DNA of 64,000 nucleotides. Source: Pycnococcus provasolii. Its lineage: Eukaryota > Chlorophyta > Pseudoscourfieldiophyceae > Pseudoscourfieldiales > Pycnococcaceae. Positions 27,168 to 34,990 of the stretch are shown one piece after another. Numbering within the stretch: the first letter of the stretch is position 1; the number at the start of each line of letters is the position of its first letter. A program made the translations under genes and the position numbers. Location: positions 310,001-374,000 of the forward strand of contig OW568890.1 in assembly GCA_938743325.2 (NCBI GenBank). Reading direction: 5' to 3'. The notes under the pieces were generated by a model. That model had not been told where the DNA came from and made no database searches. It was given only the letters and a program-made list of their open reading frames with translations.

Positions 27168-28195
27168 ATGCCGCGCGATGCCTCGACGAGCAGCTCCGGC
27201 GCGCGGGCGGACTACCAGTACCTCATCAAACTACTGCTCATTGGAGACAGCGGCGTGGGCAAGTCGTGCCTGCTACTGCGATTCTCAGACGACTCCTTCA
27301 CAACCTCGTTCATCACAACCATTGGCATCGAGTACGTTGACCTTGCCTTTGGAGCTGGCTTAGCGGCCGGCCGGCGGTGGCTTCTTCGGAGTGGGGGGGA
27401 TGAGGGTAACTCTGGGGTCGATCGACGCGCGGTCACACGTCTTGCACGCACAAGGTGTATCGAGAAGGGACCTTTACAGCTTGACGCTGACTCTTCTTCG
27501 TTGGAAGACGTGGCCTGTCGTACAGCTGTCAAAGTCACACGCTCACGAAGCCACACACACGCACACAAACCCCCAAAATACGAAACAGCTTTAAGATCAA
27601 AAAGGTTCAGTTTGACGACGGCGTCAAGGTGAAGCTGCAGCTATGGGATACCGCAGGTCAGGAGCGGTTTCGTACCATCACGTCTGCGTACTACCGCGGC
27701 GCCATGGGCATCGTGCTGACGTACGACATAACAGACGAGGCGTCGTTCACGGCGATTCGCAACTGGGTCAAAAACGTCGAGAGCAACGCCGCGGCGGACG
27801 TGAATCGAATCCTCGTCGGGAATAAAAGCGACATGGAGAAGCAACGCGTCGTGTCCACCGAAAGAGGTCAGGCACTCGCAGACGAGTTTGGGCTCAAGTT
27901 CTTCGAGACGTCCGCGAAGAGTGGCGCGGGTGTGGAGGAGAGCTTCCGCGAACTTGCTTGGCAGGTGAAGGAGCGCCTATCTGCGAATAGTGAAACTGCT
28001 GGCGCTGGCAAGGCGTCGACAACGGGTGGCAAAGCGTCGAGCAGCCGCGTCAAGGCTGAGGGAAGCACAGGCAGGAAGTTGAGTTTCTGGGGAAGTGCTC
28101 GCAAGTACTCAAGCGGCGACGGCTCGTCTCGACGACGTGGCACGAAGTGCAGTGGCTCGCGAGGGTCGTGCAGTGGCGCATCAGCGTCGTCATGA
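27168..28195 (+). CDS. Rab GTPase, Rab8/RabE-like, one intron
   Basis: Exon 1 27168-27331, exon 2 27589-28195; the 257-bp intron starts GTACGT and ends ACAG. Joining GA+C gives Asp in the expected TTIGID-FKI switch I sequence. The product is 256 aa. G1 is GDSGVGKS (26-33), switch II/G3 WDTAGQERF (from 74), G4 NKSD, G5 [25 protein letters not shown] and [15 protein letters not shown] place it in the Rab8/Rab10/Ypt1-like group that drives post-Golgi vesicle traffic. Oddly, the tail ends [16 protein letters not shown] with no CC, CxC or CaaX prenylation motif, although exon 2 is otherwise complete; a further exon or genuine loss of lipidation are both possible. A Ser/Gly-rich insert lengthens the hypervariable region. 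Confidence 0.9.
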
Positions 28196-29606
28196 CTATA
28201 AAAATTGTTACCTAAATTTTATTTTCTTTCATTCTGAGAGAGAGAAAGTGTTTGTGTGCTCTGTGACGTTCCGTTCTGACGTATCGTGTGAGAACGAGCG
28301 CTCGAACGTGCATATGTGGACTACTATCCTCAGACTACGCAAGCCAAGGGCTTATAAGTATTGACCCCTTGGGTTACTACCGTATGGCCCTTGCGCAAGT
28401 CGAAGACGTGCATGGCTGATTTTGCGGTTCAGCGCTCTATTCCACTCTATGGGTATGGGGGGGCTATGGGGGGGAAATGGTAAAAACGTAGTCGGGGTTT
28501 GGTTCCTTCTTTCTTCGAAATCTCCGGCCAAGGCCAAATATTGCGCAATCTCCCGCGTTTCCAAATCACGAATCAGGTGTGGTGGTTGGCAGCCGCCAAG
28601 CAAGCCGGGATGGTTTGCAAGCCTGTGATGGGGAAAAACGACGAAAGGATTCACGTACCGGATACACGATACGCCCGCAGCAAAAACCCTCCCTTTGATA
28701 CGTCTGGGGGGCAGGTGTGCGTTGACCTTTTTTTCTAAAAAAAGCCATTGTTGACCCCCAAAATTTGGGCAAGCAATTTTTCCGTGAAAACCAAGGTGAA
28801 ACATAAACATCGCGCCACTTGGAACCAAAAAGTAGGGCGATGGCGACAGCAAACGAAAAAGTAGACTAAGTAAGGGAACTACGTGGTACACTGAAGTACC
28901 GGGTACCCTAGGTGGAAAAAAAAGCGAAAACAATGCCTCCCCCCTCGTTCAACCGAATATCCACAAGGAGTTGTAACCCAGAAACACCAGAAAGCCCGCG
29001 TATTCCGCGTATTCCCTACCGGGTAGATTCTGGGGCCCACATCGCTTTCGTTGTTTGATTTTCTCCAAAAGATTAGATTCACTCCCCGGGGGGATAGATC
29101 AGCACTGCCCATATCTCCATATTGTCTCTCGGACGACAAACAACTAGGGGAGGGGGCCTCCACCGTGGCACACCACACCCTCTGTCCCTTTTTGGTTTGT
29201 CCCTCCCCTCCTCCTCCCCTTTTCCTCCCCTTTGCGCGGCTCATTCCACCTCACACCGCTTACCTTACGTACACATCAACATCAACTCGCACGCGCGTAT
29301 CTCTCGTGATAACCTTGTGTTGTGAGAGGAGAACGAACTACTTCTTCAACTACGTATAGAGCTTGCTGTTGCTTGTAGCAGTTTGCTTTCATTTCGGACG
29401 TTTCATCGCTTCATTTTCCTTGTTTGCGTTTTTTTTAGCTTTGAGTTTGACATTTTCACCGTTTCTACGCATCAGCTCACTTTTACCGTGGGTGCTCACA
29501 ACAAAAGAAAAGAAGATAAAAACAAACTGCTCACCTCAGCTCATAAAGCTCATAGACCTTCTCTCGCTCGCTCTCTCCTCTTTTTCTATTCCGTTCATAC
29601 CACAAA
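28196..29606. other. Long intergenic region (1.4 kb)
   Basis: Low-GC DNA with G runs at 28448-28482 and TACCGGGTA words (about 28898, 29018). A plus-strand frame at 28499-28738 (79 codons, containing QITNQVWWLAAAKQAGMVCK) has some protein-like character but weak codon bias; it might be a transposon scrap. From about 29200 the sequence is C/T-rich, like a leader of the downstream gene. No gene called. Confidence 0.4.
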
Positions 29607-30470
29607 ATGAAGGTTTCATCAGCCACCAAGACCACGCAGCAGCGAACTTCGCCTGCACACAATAGGCGACACGCCATGAAACAACAACTACGCAGCAACC
29701 TGAAACAGCAAACAGTCCTTCAGGCGGTGTCAGGAAAGGAAAGGACGACGACAGCAATACACCAAAACCAAAAGCAAAAGCAGCCATCGGAAGAGGCGGT
29801 GCACAACCTTCTACAGAATCTTCCCATGGCGGATAACAAGTACGTGTCGTTGCCTATCCACACCCCACCTGTTCGCAAAGAAAAAAAAGCTAACACCACC
29901 ACCACCAACAACAACAACAACAAAAACTCGCTCAGCTGTGTCACTCACGTGAAAGACGACCCTTGTGAGGAGTGCCTGCTTACGTGCGATACGTACCCGC
30001 TTCCAGATTTCGCGGAGTGCGGAGGGTGCGTGACCATCGAGCCTGAAGTCGAAAACAACGAGTGCCTTCTGACGTGCGACCTGTCACCCATGCCCGACTT
30101 CGAGGAGTTTCAGTCGCCAACCATGACATTCGACCAGCCCGTTCCACGACGCGCGACGAAGCAGAAGAACATCGTCATCACGTTTACCGAAAATGTATCC
30201 ACGCAAGGAAAGGACAAGGTGTTTGTGCACTCCAAGCCGACGTCTGACGGCGCATCTTGGGGTGGGTGGGTTCTCCTGCCCTCTGTGAGCGCGGAATACG
30301 GCCGTGTGCGGCAGATCACGCTGCCAACAAGCACGCAGGAGCCGTTCGTCTTCTCAGTGCGGCATTCGGCGAAACCGTGCAGTGGATCTGCTTTCTACAC
30401 CGTGGATCCTACCAGCACGAAGCGTGATACGATCGACGTTATTTGCACACCAGATGGGTGCGCTTGGTGA
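29607..30470 (+). CDS. Orphan protein with duplicated CLLTCD motif
   Basis: A 287-aa protein of unrecognised family. The first 110 residues are Gln/Lys/Thr/Asn-rich and likely disordered (ending NTTTTNNNNNKN). Two copies of a 15-residue motif, ECLLTCDTYPLPDFAE (122) and ECLLTCDLSPMPDFEE (152), are spaced 30 residues apart, with extra Cys between. The C-terminal 100 residues (NIVITFTENVSTQGKDKVFV ... AFYTVDPTSTKRDTIDV) look like a small beta-sandwich with paired Cys. There is no signal peptide or TM. The motif duplication resembles short linear binding motifs. It is followed 87 bp later by a long copy of the dispersed 3' element. Confidence 0.55.
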   Translation: MKVSSATKTTQQRTSPAHNRRHAMKQQLRSNLKQQTVLQAVSGKERTTTAIHQNQKQKQPSEEAVHNLLQNLPMADNKYVSLPIHTPPVRKEKKANTTTTNNNNNKNSLSCVTHVKDDPCEECLLTCDTYPLPDFAECGGCVTIEPEVENNECLLTCDLSPMPDFEEFQSPTMTFDQPVPRRATKQKNIVITFTENVSTQGKDKVFVHSKPTSDGASWGGWVLLPSVSAEYGRVRQITLPTSTQEPFVFSVRHSAKPCSGSAFYTVDPTSTKRDTIDVICTPDGCAW

Positions 30471-30556
30471 TTCAGTACTTTGGTTTCCTCAACGCTGCGG
30501 TGCACGGAGCACCAACGTGACGCCCCCACTTTCTCTTGATAATACGCAATACGTAA

Positions 30557-30711
30557 GATCGCTCAGTAATTCAGTAATTGAACGCGCTTTACTTCGTCCA
30601 ACGGTCTTACCATTCCCACCATTCCCATTCACCTTTCAGCCCATATTCCTCGACGACATTCAGCAACTCGTTTGTTTGTATATGGCGCTGGTGATTTCGA
30701 AGCTACTATCA
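30557..30711 (+). repeat. Dispersed 3'-flanking element, copy B (long)
   Basis: GATCGCTCAGTAATTCAGTAA, CTTTACTTCGTCCAACGGTC, ACCATTCCCACCATTCCCAT, GACATTCAGCAACTC, TGGCGCTGGTGATTTCGAAG, CTACTATCAGGCC. It matches copy A (15826-15973) along about 150 bp with small indels. Confidence 0.8.
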
Positions 30712-31127
30712 GGCCACTTTTTGGTTTTCGTCCGGTTCCACTTGCGCTCAATTTGTTGTCAAGGTTGTTGCGTGCGGTGGCGCCAACTACCGCGCCTAAC
30801 GCGCCTAACCACGCCGAACTAACGCGCCGAAGCACTACCCGTCGCCGAACTTAACCCTTGGAGTGTGACAGCTTATATAAGGCATAATGCAAAGGGCAAA
30901 ACCCAAAATTCCTGCCCGGAAATTCCGGGGATCCACCATTGGATTGCTTCCCTCCCCTTCGAAGGGGCACCCCTCGCAGCCAATCAGTCCCCTCAGGGCC
31001 TGTCCCCTGTTTCGGATAGCCCCTCCCCCCATCCAGATAATACTACTAATCATCTCTGTCTCGCGTGAATCTACTTCTCGTCGCACATTCGCGTCAACTT
31101 ACATACGAGACGATACGATACGATACG
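30712..31127. other. Promoter region of the GlyRS gene
   Basis: Contains a TATA-like word (CTTATATAAGG, about 30872-30882), about 250 bp before the ATG. A GATAC(GATAC)n run at 31110-31128 ends in the start codon. No gene seen. Confidence 0.45.
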
Positions 31128-34100
31128 ATGTCCGCAACACACACTTGTGGTGTCAACCTGGGGTTCAACCTGCGCACTTGCGGAATCATACCACGCAACC
31201 GGGTTCACAACACAAATGCAACGTGGTTCACTCGCCCCCGGCCCCTTCAACCCGCTCGCACGAATCACGCCGCCGTTTTCGCCCTGTCACGCGCAACCTC
31301 GTCCTCGACGACAGCCTTATCGTCAACGTCCGTCGGTGCATCCGTCGGTGCGGCTGTTGATGTCAACGACCTGGACGCACCGTCGTCGTCATCGACGTCG
31401 TCACAGTCAAAATCGCAGCAAAGCACTCAGCCGGCGAGTCCGGTATCGTTCCAGAGTGCGATACAGCGTCTTCAAAACTTCTGGTCCAAAAACCATAACT
31501 GCATAATCTCCATGCCAACAAACTCGGAAGTGGGAGCAGGCACCATGAACCCGAACACGTTCTTACGATCACTAGGACCAGAGCCGTGGTCCGTCTGCTA
31601 CCCCGAGCCGTCCGTGCGTCCTGACGACAGCAGATACGGAGAAAACCCAAACCGCATACAGCAGCACACGCAGTTCCAAGTTCTCCTAAAGCCCGACCCA
31701 GGTAACGCGCAGCAGCTCTATTTACAGAGCCTTGAGGCGCTCGGGTGCGACGTCAGGAGACACGACGTGCGTTTCGTCGAGGACAACTGGGAAAGCCCAG
31801 CGCTCGGTGCGTGGGGGCTTGGGTGGGAGGTGTGGTACGACGGCATGGAGGTGACGCAGTTCACGTACTTCCAGCAGGTGGGAGGGCTGCCGTGCGACCC
31901 GCCTGCGGTGGAGATCACGTACGGACTCGAGCGTCTGCTCATGGCGCTTCAGGGAGTGGACCACTTCAAGGACATCGTGTACTCGGACACCACGGGAACG
32001 ACGTACGGGGAGGTGTACCTTCAGAACGAAATGGAGTTCTCAAGCTACCAGCTCGACGAGGGGAATGTCGAAAATCACAGACGAAGGTACGACACGTACG
32101 TCGGCGAGGCGGCTGCGCTCATCGAAGCGCGCCTGCCGCTGCCGGCGTACGCGCACGTGCTCAAGGCTAGCCACGCATTCAACGTGCTCGACGCGCGTGG
32201 TGCCGTCGGACCCACGGAGCGCGCGCAGCTGTTTGCGGACATGCGCAACCTTGCAAGGGGATGCGCTGGCCTTTTCTTGGAAAGGCGCGAGGAGCTGGGA
32301 CACCCACTAGGCAATGCCAGCGCTGACACAGCGCCCGCGCCTCCTGAGCCGCCTGTGACCGCGACGACGGACGCAGTGGATCCACGCGCGTTCGTGATCG
32401 AGATTGGTACGGAGGAGCTGCCACCGCGCGAGGCATCCCTCGCCGCTGACGCACTCGCAGCCTCGGTGAAGGGTGTGGTCGACGAGCTAAACCTCGATCA
32501 CGGAGACGTTACTTCGGTGCACACGCCGAGGCGTGCAGCCTGCCTCGTGGACAGGCTAGCGACGCAGACGAAAGCTTTCACGGAGACGATTCGAGGCCCT
32601 CCCGCGGCAAAGTGCTACGACGACGACGGCGCGCCAACCAAGGCTGTACAGGGATTCCTGAAAAAGAATGGCGCCTCGGTGGATGACCTTACGATCGCCG
32701 TTGACCCGAGCGCGGGCAAGAAGGACGCTGGAGTTGAATATGTCTGGCTGAAGCGAGATGTCCCGGCAACAGCAGCTGGACCATCGCTCGCCGCAGCTCT
32801 TCAGGAGAGCGTGCCGAAGGCACTTGCAAATGTCAGCTGGAAGACAATGCGCTGGGACCAGGGCGAGAAGCACAAGTCATATCCCCGACCCGTGCGATGG
32901 GTACTCAGCATGCACGGCGAGACACCGCTAGGCTTGTCCCTCTTCGGCGTGACGAGCGGCAAGACGACCGTGGGAGCTCGCATCGGTTCCGAGGAGCCCA
33001 AGCTTGAGGTTTCGTCCGCAGAGTCGTACGCCGACGTGCTGTCAAGCAAAGGACACGTCTCCTTTCTCGTGCCCACCGAGCGTCGTGCTGAGATTCGCCG
33101 CATTGCTGAACATGTCGCGTCTACGGTTGGTGGACGTGTGCCCCCCACTGCGGACACCGAATCGCTCCTTGACGAGGTGACTGGCCTCGTCGAGAGCCCG
33201 GAGGGTGTGTCGGGCGAGTTTGACGCGTCGTTCCTCGCTCTTCCCAGGCCCGTTCTCGAGATTGTGATGAAGAAGCACCAGCGATATTTCGCCGTGGAAA
33301 AGGAGGATGGAAGCGCACTTCTGCCATCCTTTGTCGCCATCGCCAATCAGCCTTGCGATCCAAGCGCATGCCGCACAGGGTATGAGAAAGTTCTCCAGGC
33401 ACGCCTCGAGGATGCTCTGTTCTACTACGAAGCGGACCGATCCACGCCTATCGAGGAGCACCACGCGCGGCTGGACGGGACGGTTTTCCACCCAAGACTT
33501 GGAACGCTCCTCGACAAGTGCAAGAGGGTGCAGGCGCTTGTGCAGCCCGTTGGTAAGCTCGTGGGATGCAGCGACGAGGCAATCGCTCAGGCAGAGGACG
33601 CTTCCGCATACATGAGCTTCGATCTCGCGAGCCAAGTTGTGATGGAATTTCCCACACTCGCAGGCACGATGGCATCTCACTACGCATCCGCAGCGGGCCA
33701 GTCGGATGCCGTTGCTACCGCGCTAGGTGACGCCTACCTGCCGAAAGATTCGGGTGTGTCGAGCGTCGTAGATGTGCCGTCGAGCGAGTCGGGTCACCTT
33801 CTTGCTCTATGTGACAAGCTGGATGCGTTTGTCGGATTGTACCGAGTTGGATGTGCCCCGCAGGCGAATGCGGATCCGTTTGGTATGCGCAGGTTGGCCT
33901 ATGGCGTTCTCGCTCTCCTGATGGGCCCGACTAACCATGCATTGTCAGGCACCACCACAAGCGTTCCCTGCAACAGTGCCGACGTCACATCGCTCGTTGC
34001 TCACGTGCTCAAGAATCTTGAGTCGAGCGGCGATCTGCGCGAGGCTGAAAAAGCATCGTCCGAGGAAGAGGGCAAGGGGAAGAAGAAGAAGAAGAAGGTG

Positions 34101-34661
34101 CAGGCTGATGGCACGGCTGATGATATGGTCGATTTTCTAAATCGCCGTCTCTATCAGCTTCTTGCAGATGCCAAGGCAGCGCCCGTAGAGGCGATTCGCG
34201 CCGTGCAAGGTGTTCGCGGCGATCCACGCCTTGTTGCCAGCACGCTGCAGTTTTTGGCACCGAAGCTTGCAGACGGCAGTCTGGCAGACCTCCTCGGCTC
34301 ATACGTGCGATGCGTACGCATTCGGTCGAAGAACGCGGAAGCTGTCGAGGCGGCTGGGTGCGGCGCAAGCGGTGCGGATGCCCTTGGTGCCATTGACACA
34401 TCGCTTTTCGAAAATGACAGCGAGAAGGAGTTGTACGAGGCTCTGAGCGTTGCTTATGAAAAATACGACAAGGACATGGATCTTAAATCTTGGATTGCCA
34501 TGTCCTCTCCCCTCGTGGATCCTGCCTCCAATTTCTTCGATGGGACTCTTGTGATTGCAGACGACGAAAGTCTACGTGCTAACAGATTGAAACTTGTCAG
34601 CGCCCTAGTTGGCCTTGCCGATGGTGTCGTGGACGTGACGGAGCTCACAGGGCTCTTTTAA
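31128..34661 (+). CDS. Organellar glycyl-tRNA synthetase, fused alpha-beta type
   Basis: A 1177-aa intron-less fusion of bacterial GlyQ and GlyS, as in plant EDD1. Residues 1-100 are Ser/Thr/Arg-rich and acidic-poor, as expected for a plastid/mitochondrial transit peptide. The alpha part starts at about 107 (SFQSAIQRLQNFW) and shows the class II core GWEVWYDGMEVTQFTYFQQV and the motif-3-like VEITYGLERLLMAL. The beta part starts at about 420 (FVIEIGTEELPPREA) and includes KHQRYFAVEKEDGSALLPSF and RVGCAPQANADPFGMRRLAY. It charges organellar tRNA-Gly. A Lys-rich insert (GKGKKKKKKVQ) lies in the C-terminal anticodon-binding region. The start is the first ATG, 31128; upstream extension would need GTG. 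Confidence 0.95.
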   Translation: MSATHTCGVNLGFNLRTCGIIPRNRVHNTNATWFTRPRPLQPARTNHAAVFALSRATSSSTTALSSTSVGASVGAAVDVNDLDAPSSSSTSSQSKSQQSTQPASPVSFQSAIQRLQNFWSKNHNCIISMPTNSEVGAGTMNPNTFLRSLGPEPWSVCYPEPSVRPDDSRYGENPNRIQQHTQFQVLLKPDPGNAQQLYLQSLEALGCDVRRHDVRFVEDNWESPALGAWGLGWEVWYDGMEVTQFTYFQQVGGLPCDPPAVEITYGLERLLMALQGVDHFKDIVYSDTTGTTYGEVYLQNEMEFSSYQLDEGNVENHRRRYDTYVGEAAALIEARLPLPAYAHVLKASHAFNVLDARGAVGPTERAQLFADMRNLARGCAGLFLERREELGHPLGNASADTAPAPPEPPVTATTDAVDPRAFVIEIGTEELPPREASLAADALAASVKGVVDELNLDHGDVTSVHTPRRAACLVDRLATQTKAFTETIRGPPAAKCYDDDGAPTKAVQGFLKKNGASVDDLTIAVDPSAGKKDAGVEYVWLKRDVPATAAGPSLAAALQESVPKALANVSWKTMRWDQGEKHKSYPRPVRWVLSMHGETPLGLSLFGVTSGKTTVGARIGSEEPKLEVSSAESYADVLSSKGHVSFLVPTERRAEIRRIAEHVASTVGGRVPPTADTESLLDEVTGLVESPEGVSGEFDASFLALPRPVLEIVMKKHQRYFAVEKEDGSALLPSFVAIANQPCDPSACRTGYEKVLQARLEDALFYYEADRSTPIEEHHARLDGTVFHPRLGTLLDKCKRVQALVQPVGKLVGCSDEAIAQAEDASAYMSFDLASQVVMEFPTLAGTMASHYASAAGQSDAVATALGDAYLPKDSGVSSVVDVPSSESGHLLALCDKLDAFVGLYRVGCAPQANADPFGMRRLAYGVLALLMGPTNHALSGTTTSVPCNSADVTSLVAHVLKNLESSGDLREAEKASSEEEGKGKKKKKKVQADGTADDMVDFLNRRLYQLLADAKAAPVEAIRAVQGVRGDPRLVASTLQFLAPKLADGSLADLLGSYVRCVRIRSKNAEAVEAAGCGASGADALGAIDTSLFENDSEKELYEALSVAYEKYDKDMDLKSWIAMSSPLVDPASNFFDGTLVIADDESLRANRLKLVSALVGLADGVVDVTELTGLF

Positions 34662-34990
34662 TTTTTGATCTTTTCAACAGTTCCTCATCCTGGGGTTGGG
34701 ACTCGGTGACGCGACATGTGGCTCGTCAGTTCTGTTGGCACGTCGTCGACGGCGTGCAGCAGCAGCAGCGGCGGCAGTAGCAGCCTAAGGTGAGGTGGCA
34801 ACCATGATTTGAATTGGATCAAAAGGGTGAAGAAAATGTTTTCGTTCTCCGAATTTTATGTCTTCTGTTACCTTTTTTGAAGAACCCTGCAAACACGATT
34901 TCCGATCTTCAACTTCACCCCTCCCTTTCGGCCTCACGGGCAATTTATTGAATTAAATTATTTCCCATCCCCAGCGCGTGTTTTCTCTTA
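34662..34990. other. Convergent 3' intergenic region
   Basis: Between the GlyRS stop and the end of the EF-hand protein. Contains a short GCAGCAGCAGCAGCGGCGGCA run at about 34757-34777. No gene seen. Confidence 0.4.

Noticed and set aside
28352-28933. 193-codon minus-strand frame
   Set aside because: Phe/Pro/Leu-rich, poor codon bias compared with neighbours, no recognisable domain.
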